Shown: positions 11,004-23,237, numbered from the stretch's first letter. The stretch is 64,000 nt of DNA from Nipponacmea schrenckii (GCA_030562195.1 CM060201.1:30176067-30240066); one strand, 5' to 3'. Numbers and translations are program-made. Notes: a model not told the origin generated them from the sequence alone.

Positions 11004-12980
11004 CCCCCTGGACATGTCAGAAAAAACAGAACCCAAATATCTGCTGTAGTTTGGGAAATATAACCGTTTTTCTGAAATTAGCCAAAAATGCTCAAAAATG
11101 GCCGAGACCGAAATTTCCCCAAACTGCCCAATTCTGCTCATTTCCTATCATTTGGACCCAGGGGACTTCAAAAAACCACATAAAACCAAAATCGGAAACA
11201 CTTCGAAAATCGACCAAAATCCGAAAAATGTGAAGCCTGGGGGACCAAGGCAAATTTGGCCAAAAACGAAAAAACGCCATAACTTTCCAAGTTTGTAAGC
11301 TATACATCTGAAATTCACAGGGAACATCCGCATTGCCCCCCTGGACATGTCAGAAAAAACAGAACCCAAATATCTGCTGTAGTTTGGGAAATATAACCGT
11401 TTTTCTGAAATTAGCCAAAAATGCTCAAAAATGGCCGAGACCGAAATTTCCCCAAACTGCCCAATTCTGCTCATTTCCTATCATTTGGACCCAGGGGACT
11501 TCAAAAAACCACATAAAACCAAAATCGGAAACACTTCGAAAATCGACCAAAATCCGAAAATGTGAAGCCTGGGGGACCAAGGCAAATTTGGCCAAAAACG
11601 AAAAAACGCCATAACTTTCCAAGTTTGTAAGCTATACATCTGAAATTCACAGGAAACATCCGCATTGCCCCCCTGGACATGTCAGAAAAAAAAAGAACCC
11701 AAATATCTGCTGTAGTTTGGGAAATATAACCGTTTTTCTGAAATTAGCCCAAAAAAGCTCAAAAATGGCCAGACCGAAATTTCCCCAAACTGCCCAATTC
11801 TGCTCATTTCCTATCATTTGGACCCAGGGGACTTCAAAAAACCACATAAAACCAAAATCGGAAACACTTCGAAAATCGACCAAAATCCGAAAAATGTGAA
11901 GCCTGGGGGACCCAAAGGCCAAAAAAAAAAAGCCATAACTTTCCAAGTTTGTAAGCTATACATCTGAAATTCACAGGAAAAATCCGCATTGCCCCCCCGG
12001 ACATGTCAGAAAAAAAAAGAACCAAATATCTGCTGTAGTTTGGAAATATAACCGTTTTTCTGAAATTAGCCAAAATGCTCAAAAATGGCCGAGACCGAAA
12101 TTTCCCCAAACTGCCCAATTCTGCTCATTTCCTATCATTTGGACCCAGGGGACTTCAAAAAACCACATAAAACCAAAATCGGAAACACTTCGAAAATCGA
12201 CCAAAATCCGAAAAATGTGAAGCCTGGGGGGACCAAGGCAAATTTGGCCAAAAACGAAAAAAAGCCATAACTTTCCAAGTTTGTAAGCTATACATCTGAA
12301 ATTCACAGGGAACATCCGCATTGCCCCCCTGGACATGTCAGAAAAAAACAGAACCCAAATATCTGCTGTAGTTTGGGAAATATAACCTTTTTTTCTGAAA
12401 TTAGCCAAAAAAACTCAAAAATGGCGAGACCGAAATTTCCCCAAACTGCCCAATTCTGCTCATTTCCTATCATTTGGACCCAGGGGACTTCAAAAAACCA
12501 CATAAAACCAAAATCGGAAACACTTCGAAAATCGACCAAAATCCGAAAAATGTGAAGCCTGGGGGACCAAGGCAAATTTGGCCAAAAACGAAAAAACGCC
12601 ATAACTTTCCAAGTTTGTAAGCTATACATCTGAAATTCACAGGAAACATCCGCATTGCCCCCCTGGACATGTCAGAAAAAAAAAGAACCCAAATATCTGC
12701 TGTAGTTTGGGAAATATAACCGTTTTTCTGAAATTAGCCAAAAATGCTCAAAATGGCCGAGACCGAAATTTCCCCAAACTGCCCAATTCTGCTCATTTCC
12801 TCTCATTTGGACCCAGGGGACTTCAAAAAACCACATAAAACCAAAATCGGAAACACTTCGAAAATCGACCAAAATCCGAAAAATGTGAAGCCTGGGGGAC
12901 CAAGGCAAATTTGGCCAAAAACGAAAAAACGCCATAACTTTCCAAGTTTGTAAGCTATACATCTGAAATTCACAGGTGGC
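11003..12980 (+). repeat. Satellite array, six near-identical units of about 333 bp
   Basis: The marker 'gaccgaaatttcccc' starts at 11105, 11439, 11772, 12093, 12428 and 12761, giving spacings of 334, 333, 321, 335 and 333 bp. Units differ mainly by lengths of A and G runs and a few substitutions, so amplification or homogenisation is recent. Each unit is open for 60-110 codons on both strands. Those frames are repeated copies of the same low-complexity translation and are not genes. Confidence 0.92.
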
Positions 12981-14870
12981 AAATTTCCGCTCCCCTGGAA
13001 TTTCGGCCCAAAAAATTTTTTTGTGTTTGATACCTTTCTGTGAATCCATTTGGAAGACAAATTCATTTTCAATTGTATTTTAATTGGGGGGTTTTTTACC
13101 CCTACTGACATGGAAATGACCAAACGAAATTTTTTTATTTTGGGGACCAGGCAATTTGGCCATCCAAAAGCCATATCCAATTTTTAAAAATTCCTCTTTA
13201 TCACAGAAATTTTGTTTTTTCCCCTGTTCAGAACCCACCTGGATTTGGTGGCAAAATTCCAAAACTCTCCAGCCGGAATTTCCCAAAAAATTCATTTGTT
13301 TTGACACCTTTTTTAACACATTAAACAAATTCGGAAAACTCAATCGGCATTTTCCATGTGAAGCTGGGACCAAAAAAACCCCCAAAACCCCCAAAAACCA
13401 TAACTTCCAGTTTAGTATTACACTGGATTCACAGAAAGGTGCTCAAACACAAATAAATTTTTTGGCGCAAATTACCAGCTGGGAGCGGAATTTCCCCAAC
13501 TCCATGGGCTATCTGAACCGGGGCAAAAACAAACCAAAATCGCCTAATCAAAAATTTTTTTAAAAAGTTGGAAGGGGCCTTGGCCAGGCAAAAAAAAGGC
13601 TAACTTTCCCCAAATAAACAAATTAATCAAGCTTGGCATTTCCTACTGCGACAGCTCGGGAGTAAAAAAAAAACAAAAAATTAAAATCCAAATTCAAACT
13701 GCAATTTGTCATTCCACATGGACCAGGGGCTCAAACACAAAAAAAATTTTTTTCGCCAAATTCCGAGCTGGGACGGAATTTGCCACCAACTCCAGGGGGG
13801 TACTAACACTGGGGAAAAACAGAACTCAAAAATTCTGCCCTGTCAAAAACGAAAAATTGGTATTGGGATATACCGTGAGCCAAAATGCCAATGGCAACTT
13901 TCCCCAAATTGCCAATTTGGTCATTTCCTACTTGACCCAGGGACTCAAAAAACCCCCAAACCCAATTAAAATCCAAAATGAAATAGCAAAGCATTCCACA
14001 CGTATTCCAAAAAGGGGCTAAACACTAAATTTTTGGGCAAATTCCAGCTAAACTGGAATTTGCCCCAAATAGGTGGGCTTCTGAACACGTGGGAAAAAAG
14101 AAATAAAATTGCCTAGTCAAGGGGAATTTTAAAAAATTGGTTTGGTTTTAGGCCAGTGCAGCCCAAAATGACCAATGGCTAATTTAAAAAAAAAATTAAA
14201 CCAATTTTGGGCATTTTTGCTGCACTGGGGCTAAAAAAACCCCCAAAACCCCAATTAAAATCCTCTTGAAAAAAGCAATTTAGTCTTCCCACGTGTTCCC
14301 GAAAGGGGCCCACTAAAATTTTTTTGGGCAAATTCCAAACTAAACTGGAATTTGCCCCAAATAGGTGGGCTTCTGAACACGTGGGAAAAACAAATCAAAA
14401 AAATTTCCCTAGATCAAGGGAATTTTGAAAAAATAGGTAAGGCGCATATAGGAGTGAGCCAAAATCCAATGGCTAACTTTCCCAAAAAAACAAATTGACT
14501 AAGTTTGGTCATTTCCTCGCTGACAGCTTAGGGAGCTCAAAAAACCCCCCAAAAACCCCAAATTTAAAAACCATAACTATGCAAACTAGCAATTTAGTCA
14601 TTCCACACTGTGATTCACAGAAAGGTGCTCAAGTCCCAAACTATGAACCCATGGATAATTTTCCAAGACTATTACAAAATAGGTCAAGCGGCCCTGTCAG
14701 CTGATGAAATTTTACATTGCCTTTAAAGCCCCTAAAAAATTAAAATCCATAACTTGTTTTTATAGTTAATTTTTTTTTAAACACCGTTTCATAAAAGGTG
14801 CTTATTCCAAACTAGGTCGGAGTTTGGAAATTTTCCAAGATTTTAAATTAATATTATTCGCTGTAAATTT
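12980..14870. repeat. Diverged satellite block, inverted then forward
   Basis: This block is an old relative of the 333-bp satellite. It shares the pattern 'ccccaaattgccaatttggtcatttcct...gacccaggg...ctcaaaaaaccccc'. From about 12980 to 13350 the unit is in minus orientation ('ctttctgtgaatcc' near 13035). From about 13350 to 14870 it is forward, with the 'attcacagaaaggtgctcaa' marker or its relics near 13429, 13725, 14002, 14290, 14610 and 14785, a spacing of about 180-320 bp. It contains many A, C and G runs. Sequence quality in such runs may be poor. Confidence 0.75.
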
Positions 14871-14879
14871 TAAGTTTTA

Positions 14880-15585
14880 AAGCGTAAAATGTATAAATAA
14901 TATTTGTTTTTATAGTCTTTTATTAATCGTTTCCGTCAATACGATAAAATATAATTCTTGTGTTTACATTGTTTATCTGATTCCTCCTCTCCATTTGTTC
15001 ATACTCCTATTCAAGTAGGAGTTTCTATAAACAACACTACAATTCTGCTGGTCAGGGTTATTACAATGTAAAACATGATACGCAGCAGTATATAAGAACA
15101 GGTTTCGTGCTGTGTGCGTAACGGACATTTGACGCCTTATTGACTCATTTCCAAGCTTATCTTATGACGATGACATCATTTCCAATGCATAATCCTTATT
15201 AGGACGTTTTGTGCATTAGAATAAATCGGAAGTGTTTACAACAATTAAAAGATGACTTCACTATTTTTATTATATTATTTGAATCATGTATATAAAAATC
15301 ACGTCGGGTTCTACTTAAATCTGCTCGTTCGACAAAGAGTTTCCATATGAAATATTCTGACCTTCCCAATAATCTTGAACAGTCAACAACTAACCCTCAA
15401 GCATCTGAAAAATTGTAAGCATGATAAAATAGTGTCCATCTTCCGCACCTTCTTATCCTGTAAAGAAGAAACAAAACGTCACATTAGTTTTGAAACAAAA
15501 CTAGTTTACCTTTCATTTTTTTCCCTTTGGCTCACAGTCATCCAAAGACATTAACCAATATCTATATCAATTCTTCTTAAGCATT
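14880..15585. other. No gene seen
   Basis: AT-rich stretch without a supported gene. A short palindrome, 'ctcctattcaagtaggag', lies at about 15004-15021. Confidence 0.4.
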
Positions 15586-15589
15586 ATCT

Positions 15590-17450
15590 ACCACTATTCT
15601 TCTTAACAATATTTATAACTATCATTTCTGTATTCATTAGAAACAAAACACAAGATAAAAACGGTCAAATATTGCACCCTGGCTAGAATGTATGTGTTTG
15701 ACAACTGATTTAGATGACTTGTGGCTGCCCAGAATGTATGTACCCCCATGGTAGATAATTCTACCGTAGCTTTGTTTGATCTTATAGTATTGTGGGATAT
15801 GATGAGTAAACTAAAATAAAAAGAAAGCTGTCAAAAATCGCAAACGCACGTGAGAAGCTTATTTCAAACAAGTGGGCGCTCTAATTGTATACACCCACAC
15901 AGCGGCAAATTCCATTGCATATGTGGTTGATACATTATTACTCCCGGAGAAGAAATAAAGAAATTTGTTAAACTTAGGTACACAATTAAGGAGACGAGTT
16001 ATGATCACGATTGGTGAAATGATTGAATGAATAAATGAAGCAATGAATAAATTGTTGTGAGTTTTTCATTTGACATAAGGCAATGCTTATTTAGTTTAAT
16101 ATTTGATTCGGCTTACCATTTGCAAAATTCACACTTCAAAACTGCAATGCATTTAAGCTTTCCTTTTCTTCTCAAAGTCAGGCAAATGAATGCGGGCGAC
16201 AAAACACCATACAGTATACAATAAGAAAAAAAAAACATCAGCCATTAACCTATGCCTATCCTATTCCAATTTAACATTTACATATTGTATTTCAGAGCCT
16301 CGGTAAAATGTACCGCCTTGAAACAACCATACTGCGTCATGCTAAAAGCCCCAGGCTTGTTTTTGCAACTTATACAATTTCTTCGATGATTCTGTATGAT
16401 TCGAAATATTAACTTCAAAATACTACTGAGAATTTTAGATGGACTTCTGTAGTCAAGTGTGTTTCTCTCAAATGCATGTATCAGATGTACCGATTTCTCA
16501 GACAATTTGAAGAGTTTCAAGGACAGAGAGTTGTGATCAACTCGTTGACCAAACTGCCATATCAAGATTGAAAAATCCAGAGGCATTGAACTCCGTACCT
16601 TTCAGCAACCTGCTACTCTTCTTAACCATCTTCTATACTCTTGTAAACCATCATCTGTAACACTATTCATGTAAACTTATCTGTAATTATCCTTCTTAAC
16701 AAGTATCTATAACTCTTTTACTAAACCAGTATCTATAACCATTCGTCTTAATCATTATCTATAGCTATTCATCTTAACCATTGTCTATAACTATCTTTCT
16801 AAGGCATGTTTCATAACCATTTTCCACAGAAAAACATAAGATAAAAATTGTCAAAAATTCGGGTAAAGTAATAATGTACACGACCAAATTAGATACACCA
16901 ATTTCCGTGAAATCAAAATTACATCAATGAAACCGTCGGGTGAGACAAAACTGAAGTCAAGCAATTATCACGACAATTATCATAACTGATCAAAGGAATG
17001 ACTGATTAAAGGGAAGACTAATTAGTCATGCACTGCAAGAATGAATAAATGAAAGGTTTTGTGATTTGACATTGGACATTATATCAGGGACAATAATGTT
17101 ATGAAAATGTTCATAATCATAAACATAGTAAATTAAACCAGAAAATATCTTAAAATACGCCATCCTTGTATCACATATTGACATCTAAATTGTTTTACAA
17201 GGAATTTTTGAAAAATGGAACGTACCAATTGTTAATCTATCAGTTTGGTCTAGTTTTGGTGTTCACAATTGAAATCTTCAGAATAAGTAGTAGACACACT
17301 TATCTGCAATAACGTACAGTAATTTTCTCAGGCAAATATATGTGGGTGACAAAATACCATGAAGTATGCAATGAGAATCTCGGTAAAATTAGTCACCCTG
17401 AAACAATGCTTCATCGACATGCTACTATCCCCTAGTTACAATACCTACAC
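15590..17450. repeat. Old tandem duplication, period about 1.1 kb
   Basis: Blocks in 15590-16360 recur in the same order in 16700-17440. These are 'cattatctaccactattcttcttaac' type Thr/Leu-codon-like repeats, 'acaagataaaaacggtcaaa', an 'aatgaataaatga' stretch, 'caggcaaat...gggcgacaaaacaccat' and 'ctcggtaaaatgtaccgccttgaaaca'. Identity is moderate, so the event is old. The borders are approximate. No function is apparent. Confidence 0.55.
16278..16613 (-). CDS. Possible single coding exon, unknown product
   Basis: An open stretch of about 100 codons on the minus strand begins after an acceptor-like 'gctgaaag'. It has a plausible residue mix (WQFGQRVDHNSLSLKLFKLS; CISCKNKPGAFSMTQYGCF). Its 3' part (GAFSMTQYGCFKAVHFTEAL) has a diverged relative near 17370-17420 in the second copy of the 1.1-kb duplication. 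I recognise no family, and no partner exon was found. It may be chance or the relic of a duplicated gene. Confidence 0.2.
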
Positions 17451-17459
17451 TAGAAAGTA

Positions 17460-18087
17460 TAACTAATACCTAACTTTTCTTAATATTCAATTTGTGCTCA
17501 AATATTGCTTATGTCTTATCATTATTAATAAGAAATTTAAATCGGTAACGATGCGCAAGAAATGCTCAAGTCTAAATAAATTTTTATCATGTAAAGTTAC
17601 AAAGCAACAAGGCTGGAATTTGCCAGGAATATCCACATGGACTATTATGGCAGGTCAGAAAGATATATATTTATCTGATCATCAATAGGCCCCCTAGAAA
17701 AAATACGATAAAATCTTCTGATAATCAGAAATGGAGAAATGAGTGGATAAACATGAATGAATGAAACTTAAATCAACATGACACAGGTCACCATATTCCG
17801 GACTATATTTCATAAATTCATCTTCAGTGACCATATGTTTGTATAAAAAGAATAAGAATGAGAAAATCTTTCCAGGTCATTTGGCTTATCTTTACTAAAC
17901 TATCGTCTTAACGTTCAAAATACATTCATTCAAAAATAATATTTACTTCAACATCCATTTTATCAACCAGCACGTGCAGTACTCATGAATAAATATTGTG
18001 CATCTGATCAAAGGGAGATAATCAATTATTATTGTTCTGTGATGTAAAGGTAATAATCCGAGTCAATTAATAGTATTTTGATCTCAA
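17460..18087. other. No gene seen
   Basis: AT-rich sequence. A 64-codon open frame at 17494-17688 has no recognisable similarity and no splice context. Confidence 0.4.
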
Positions 18088-18467
18088 TAACCGTATTTCC
18101 ACTTGACCAAAAAGCCGGCTTTAAGCTAGTGTTTCCACTTGTTAAATTGCCGAATCATTACGGTTCGGGAACCGAAAACCTGTCTTTTTGCGTTCGGCAA
18201 TTTATCGGGGGCCAAATGAAAGCTAGCTTTAAATCCGGCATTTTAAACAAGTGGAAACGCAAAAAGCCGGCTTTTTCTCGTTTGGCAATAGAGAAGTACT
18301 AATTTTACGGTCTCACGCCATATATCGGCAGTCTTGTACATCGCGACCTGTCAATAATGTGCCTTTTTTTGATCGAGACTAAAGTGGTTCGGGAACCAGA
18401 TAAACTCAGTGGAAACACTAGCTTAAAAGCTAGCTTTAATTCACAATTCTAAGTGGAAACTCAGTTA
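18088..18467. mobile_element. MITE with TA-flanked terminal inverted repeats
   Basis: The 380-bp block is bounded by TA. It has inverted ends: left 'accgtatttccactt' (18090-18104) and right, read on the minus strand, 'actgagtttccactt' (18451-18465). A second, internal inverted pair, 'aagctagtgtttccactt' and its complement, lies near 18123 and 18406. The motifs 'aaaagccggctttaa' and 'aaaagccggcttttt' repeat inside. No transposase is encoded. TA flanks fit a Tc1/mariner-type nonautonomous element, but the superfamily is inference. Confidence 0.75.
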
Positions 18468-18469
18468 AT

Positions 18470-19180
18470 GTCAGATATCTCGAACTAATTCGGTCTGACT
18501 TTTCACTGATATTATCTTTCGGTAAGTAAAAATTCTTCAACATCGTAATATTGTTTTTATAATCTAAGACATAGAATAAAGATATTGGAAATATTTTATA
18601 TACATGTATATTTGTGCCCTTCAGCACCCACTGTTGACACTACACATGTCAAAAATCTTTTCTGTTAGAATTTAAATATCAACTACTAAAATATATCATA
18701 CTGAGACCATACCTAATTGCCCTTCGGGATATATTACTTGCCTTTCCAAAAAATTAAATGTGACTAAGGATGTTCGTCAATAAATGGTAAATATTGAAGT
18801 TTTTCCAAGACGTTCAAGCCTTTGCTGTGTTTTTGTTTGTATTTATTATCATCTGTAATTTAGAATTTTGTCCCAATATGGCCATTTCGGACACACAAGG
18901 CAGGAGGAAAATTGATTCACAACACTTAATTGACAGACCTGCCTCGTAAACACACCATTATTCATACGACCAATGCCTGAAAAACACGACAATTGACCAT
19001 TTCACCTGTTTCATTGCTTGCATTCATCACTGAGAGTTATGGAAAGTGCTTAACAAAGCAGTTTGAAATGAGATAAATTTGTCGGGTACTATCTTGATTT
19101 ACTTTGCATACTAACAGCCAAACATAATTTTGGACTGGTAGACTGTAAAAGTAATCATATCAAAGGTTTATGTAATGCCG
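18470..19180. other. No gene seen
   Basis: AT-rich stretch with no supported gene, RNA or repeat. Confidence 0.4.
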
Positions 19181-19189
19181 CGATTGTTG

Positions 19190-19345
19190 CTTAACCAAAA
19201 AGCATGCTGTCAGCAGTAGGAAATGACCAAGACTTGAGCTTAATTTGTTTATTTGGGAAAGTTAGCCATTGGTCATATTTGGCTGCACTGGCCTATATGC
19301 AAGCCATATACCAACTTTTTCAAAAGTTCCTCTTGATCTATGGCA
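19190..19345 (-). repeat. Dispersed single copy of the diverged satellite
   Basis: Read on the minus strand this resembles 14405-14545 of the diverged satellite block. The order 'gatcaag(a)ggaa', 'tttgaaaaa', 'atataggccagtg', 'ccaaatatgaccaatggcta' and 'ggtcatttcct' is kept. It lies about 4.3 kb from the array edge as an isolated monomer. Confidence 0.7.
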
Positions 19346-19945
19346 GATAGATGGCAGTATGCAGCATAACCAGTTAAATGGCGGCATTTCCTTGGCAACG
19401 CCAATTTTACTAGACCTTTAATAAGTCTAACCAGTCAAATAACTCATGTAATAAGTATCATATATACTGTATGGTTTTCATGCCCATGCTTTACTCATGT
19501 TAAAACCATTACTTTTATAGAAGTGAAGCCTGTGCTAGAGAGGTTTATCGCCTTAATAAAGGATCAAATTTAAAATTTCCTGTTTCATTTGATTCGTTTT
19601 ATAAAAGTTTGCATCTCCTAGAGAGTATAAAATTAAGTAGATGAACATAAAATGACTAAAGAGGTCTTCGAAGATAGGCGATGCATCGTTAAGTTTCTGA
19701 CGTGTATATTAGTTGACAGTTCACACGTAATGAACATAGGAAATGTCTCTATGACTCTCCCTTGACAGCCTTTATTTTAATTTACAGATGTAGTGAGGTT
19801 GGGCTTGGCGTATTATTTTTTTCCCTCAGTCTTTAGATCGATGGACTTTATTCAGGAGCAAATTATGGCACCGTTATTTGTTTTCATAAACACCATGGTC
19901 GCTATCCTCGTGTCAAAAGAATATATATATTTCCAATGGACTTTT
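19345..19945. other. No gene seen
   Basis: No supported feature between the satellite monomer and the Penelope fragment. Confidence 0.4.
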
Positions 19946-20250
19946 TGAAATACAAAGGCCTAAGATGAAACAAATATTTCATTTGAAAGATTTACTTGAA
20001 ATAGAAATAAAAATTGAAAGAGTCTCAATCGGCTGAATTTATTGTTTCTTCAGTATGTTTCGTTCGATCTTAGACAGAATAGGGGAAAGGGTGCTATGCC
20101 TGCATAGTATTTTCTTGCTGTTTTTTGTATCTCAATCCAATTGGCTTCTTCCCTAAACTCGTTCCTCAAATTCATTTACAATAGAATTTCCAGTCATCGA
20201 ATCATACAATTCCGGGTTGAATCACACTTGACGAGAGCTTTTATAAAGTA
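19945..20250 (-). mobile_element. 3'-end fragment of Penelope-like family 1
   Basis: It matches 4880-5270 in order: 'ggcctaagatgaaacaaatattt', the Ile/Asn-rich spacer, 'gggtgctatgcctgcatagt', and 'tctcaatccaattggcttctt', which is the end of the GIY-YIG region (RREANWIE-like on the minus strand). Only the last few codons and the noncoding end are present, as expected for a 5'-truncated insertion. Confidence 0.65.
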
Positions 20251-21250
20251 ATTTGTTATTAATTAATATAAGAGATTTATCCAATCAAAAGTCGAAGAAT
20301 GTCTATTAACTTGTCTGAGTGACTCGATACGGTTAATCCTTAAATTAAAAAAAAAATGTAGTGTCGAATCATCCCATTCACATAACATTCAAGCAAGTTT
20401 CCTTATTTTCTAAAACCACTTATTAATCTAGCTTGGTGCTCACACCCAGATATTGTGGGTGTCTGGTAACGCTATTGTCAAAACATTGATATAGTAATTG
20501 ATAAAGACCAGGCTAGTAATATACATACTAGTGGATGACAAATGATTCTTGGCGAATTTTGACGAGGTTTGTCACGTGACCAACAGGGAAATGTTTTTCA
20601 GGAGAGTTTTCAATGAGGTATATAAAAAGGAAAAATAACCATTCTTTAAAAACATAATGCTTTCGTTGAATAATATAATTAGTAAATTGTAAACATCTGG
20701 AATTAATTTAAAACTCGAGTAAGGTAAGAAAAATAATGTTCACATATTATTAAGTCGAAACATCACAAGACGAAAATTCGTAGAAAATATTTATCTATCT
20801 TAATTAAATAATGGTGTTTGAAAAAATTAAACACGTGTAAGGACGAAGTTGTTGATTTGGAAAAGGTGTTCTTTGAGAATACTCTCTGTCTTTGATGAAC
20901 TTTAAATTGAACTTTTTCTCTCCATTCATAAATATACAAAATAATGTTTTCGATTGTATGCCATTTGACTTATTCATATAAAATCTCTTTGGAAATAAAC
21001 ATACTGCCCTCCCAGAAAACTCATGTGAAAATGGCACACTGTTTGAATTGATTATTTCCCTCTGAGAAATTATGTATTCACAAATAATATCTTTTTCAGT
21101 GGTCAAAAGTTTTAAAAACCAAATGACAATCTATTGCAACTTTGAAACTGATATTTTAATTCATTCAAATAAAATAGTGAAATTCAATTCAGAGATCAAT
21201 ATAGACAGAGTATATCGAAACAAATCTTTCGGTTATTCGAAAATGGATTA
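20250..21250. other. No gene seen
   Basis: A 100-codon minus-strand open frame at 20804-21106 has no recognisable similarity and no splice context. I see nothing else here. Confidence 0.4.
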
Positions 21251-21404
21251 CAGAATGATAAATGGCGTAGTGGGATCGAGGACAGGGTGCATAAGCCTAC
21301 TCGATTTAATTTTAAACTGCATCCAGGTTGAAATATATGAGCAGCCCCACTGTATTACCATTCAATTTTTAAATGAAATTTTTTTTAGAGATAATACCTT
21401 TTTC

Positions 21405-21650
21405 AATCCCCGTTTCCCCTTGTCAGTGATGCAGGTTGGAGGGACTGAAATGAAAGAGTGTCTATTCGTTCGGATGGGACAATAAGCCGAGGCCCTGTGT
21501 TACAAACTGTGCATGTTAAAGATCCTTCGGCAGTTGGTAATCGCAAGAGAGTTCTTTCAAAAATGCTCTGTACAGCGTTGTGTGTCTTATTTAGACCACT
21601 AGGTACAGAAATATAAGACGTAAAACTCTTGTTTAATATGACGGGTCCGA
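21405..21650 (+). mobile_element. SINE-like element, molluscan core and tail
   Basis: Contains 'gtcagtgatgcaggttgga', shared with the SINE at 38905-39130 ('gtcagtgatgtaggtcggt'), then 'aagccgaggccctgtgttac', 'catgttaaagatcc' and the tail 'ataagacgtaaaactcttg'. The last three are typical of a SINE/core repeat seen widely in mollusc sequence (recalled, not searched). The tRNA-related head is not recognisable here. Confidence 0.55.
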
Positions 21651-22199
21651 CTAAAAAGCGCAAACAAAAGCAGAGAGGCGTAAACCGACCGAATATAACT
21701 CTAATATCACTAGACTTATAAGTAGCTAATGATTAGTCATATCATGCTGTCATTAGTAACCTTGATTAATTTCATAGATATTATAGTTGACAGAAATATT
21801 GTGTTAAACGTTATAATTTATCTATTTAACTATTCTTTACATTAATTTTAGTCCTAACATGCGATGTTTAGCTCCAGGTCACAATCTTAACAATCTACTG
21901 ACGTAATGTCGGGAACGTTAGTTAATAAACAGTACATTTGACTCCTTTCTACAACAAAAAATTGATTGTTTTGAAATAGCACCTTAACACTAACAGTTTG
22001 CATTGCCCTGTGGCAGTTGCAGCCTTGCGATTATTTCTTTCGAATTAATTCTCTTCTAATGAGACACCAAACAATTTAAAGATATTTTAAAGAAATGAAA
22101 TAAAATAGAGTTCTGCCCTAATCGCTAATGATGGCGGTGGTTTTAAAGATATTTCTTGTGTGGACCGAGGAAACATGCATCATCGATTTGCAGCATTCC

Positions 22200-22485
22200 G
22201 ATTATAAATAAGACGCCTTCGTTTGAAATTCTACTAATAGTAAGAGTTTTATGACGTCACCATCGCTAAAGCCTTATCTCAGACAATTAAAGCAATTCCA
22301 CTGAAAATAAAATTTAGGTGATGGTAATTTTTGGTATTGCGATTGTCTTAATTGATACACGCATATTTTGTGACGTCACCGTACTCTCAGTTTTAGTAGA
22401 ATTTTCAGGAACCGTAGACGTCTGATTGAAAATCTAAATGGTACGAATTGATGTTATCAGTGTCCCTGCTACACAAACATTTTTT
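22200..22485. mobile_element. Palindromic MITE with TGACGTCA motifs, copy 1
   Basis: The block carries two 'atgacgtcacc/gtgacgtcacc' motifs, near 22251 and 22371, in mirrored surroundings ('ttctactaatagtaagag' against 'ctcagttttagtagaa'). It ends in 'caggaaccgtagacgtctga' near 22409. The same end occurs at 23748, at 61682 and, inverted, at 23611 and 30077. There is no coding potential. It is a foldback or MITE family of unknown superfamily. Confidence 0.55.
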
Positions 22486-22489
22486 TTTT

Positions 22490-23237
22490 TTTTTGAAAAC
22501 CTCTTTCCAATCCATTGTCGGTAGGTCACGCTGATCTGCACATAATTCAAAAAGCTAGAAATAAAACTCTATGTCAATTGCCTAACTTTAAAAATTTTCA
22601 TTTATTTTAACTCCTTTCAAATATGTGTAGTTGTCAATGAAATGATAAATGCTGTTATTTTTGGAGAGAAAAATATAAAATTTTAAAAATATTTTGAACA
22701 AGCTTGAGATATTAGTTTAACTTGTTAAAGTAATCATTAAACAGGTTGATATGTATTTTAAAAGAATGTCTATTGTTTACACATATTATTTTATGTTCCA
22801 CATGATCCATCATTTAAAATTTTACATGAGGTCAAAATTTATTTACTAGGGTCAATTAAGGTTGCTCATTCAATGACATGTATTTTAAGATATTTTCGAG
22901 TTGAAAGGATATATAAATGAATTTCTTAAAAACAAAATTTTAATTCTTCTAAAGACTTGAAAGAGCTTGGCCGCTACTTGAGAAAAAAAAACACAGACGA
23001 TCTGCCCGCAATTTATGATTGATTTGACTTTTTGTGATGATTGACTAAAAAGAACGAAAGAAGGAAATTGAAATTATTTCTTTTTTGTGTGTTGATCACT
23101 AAGTACAGTTGTTGGGACCACCACAGTATGTGCATCAAGGTTTAGGTGCAGAGGTTGATATTTGCAGAAGTTTTAAAATTAAGCACCTTAGAAAATTTTT
23201 TCCTATTTTAGCATATTCATTCTGGAACTAAGACGAA
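22490..23237. other. 5' flank of the Pif-like gene
   Basis: AT-rich flank with no supported coding sequence. The transcription start of the gene at 23238 is not identified; a TATA-like 'aaatataaaatttt' at about 22671 is too distant and too weak to call. Confidence 0.35.

Noticed and set aside
10956..13180. Many overlapping 60-125 codon open frames on both strands
   Set aside because: They are the same low-complexity translation repeated in each 333-bp satellite unit, open because the unit lacks stops, with no splice or start context.
20804..21106. 100-codon minus-strand frame
   Set aside because: Plausible residue mix in part, but no family, no start context and no partner exon.
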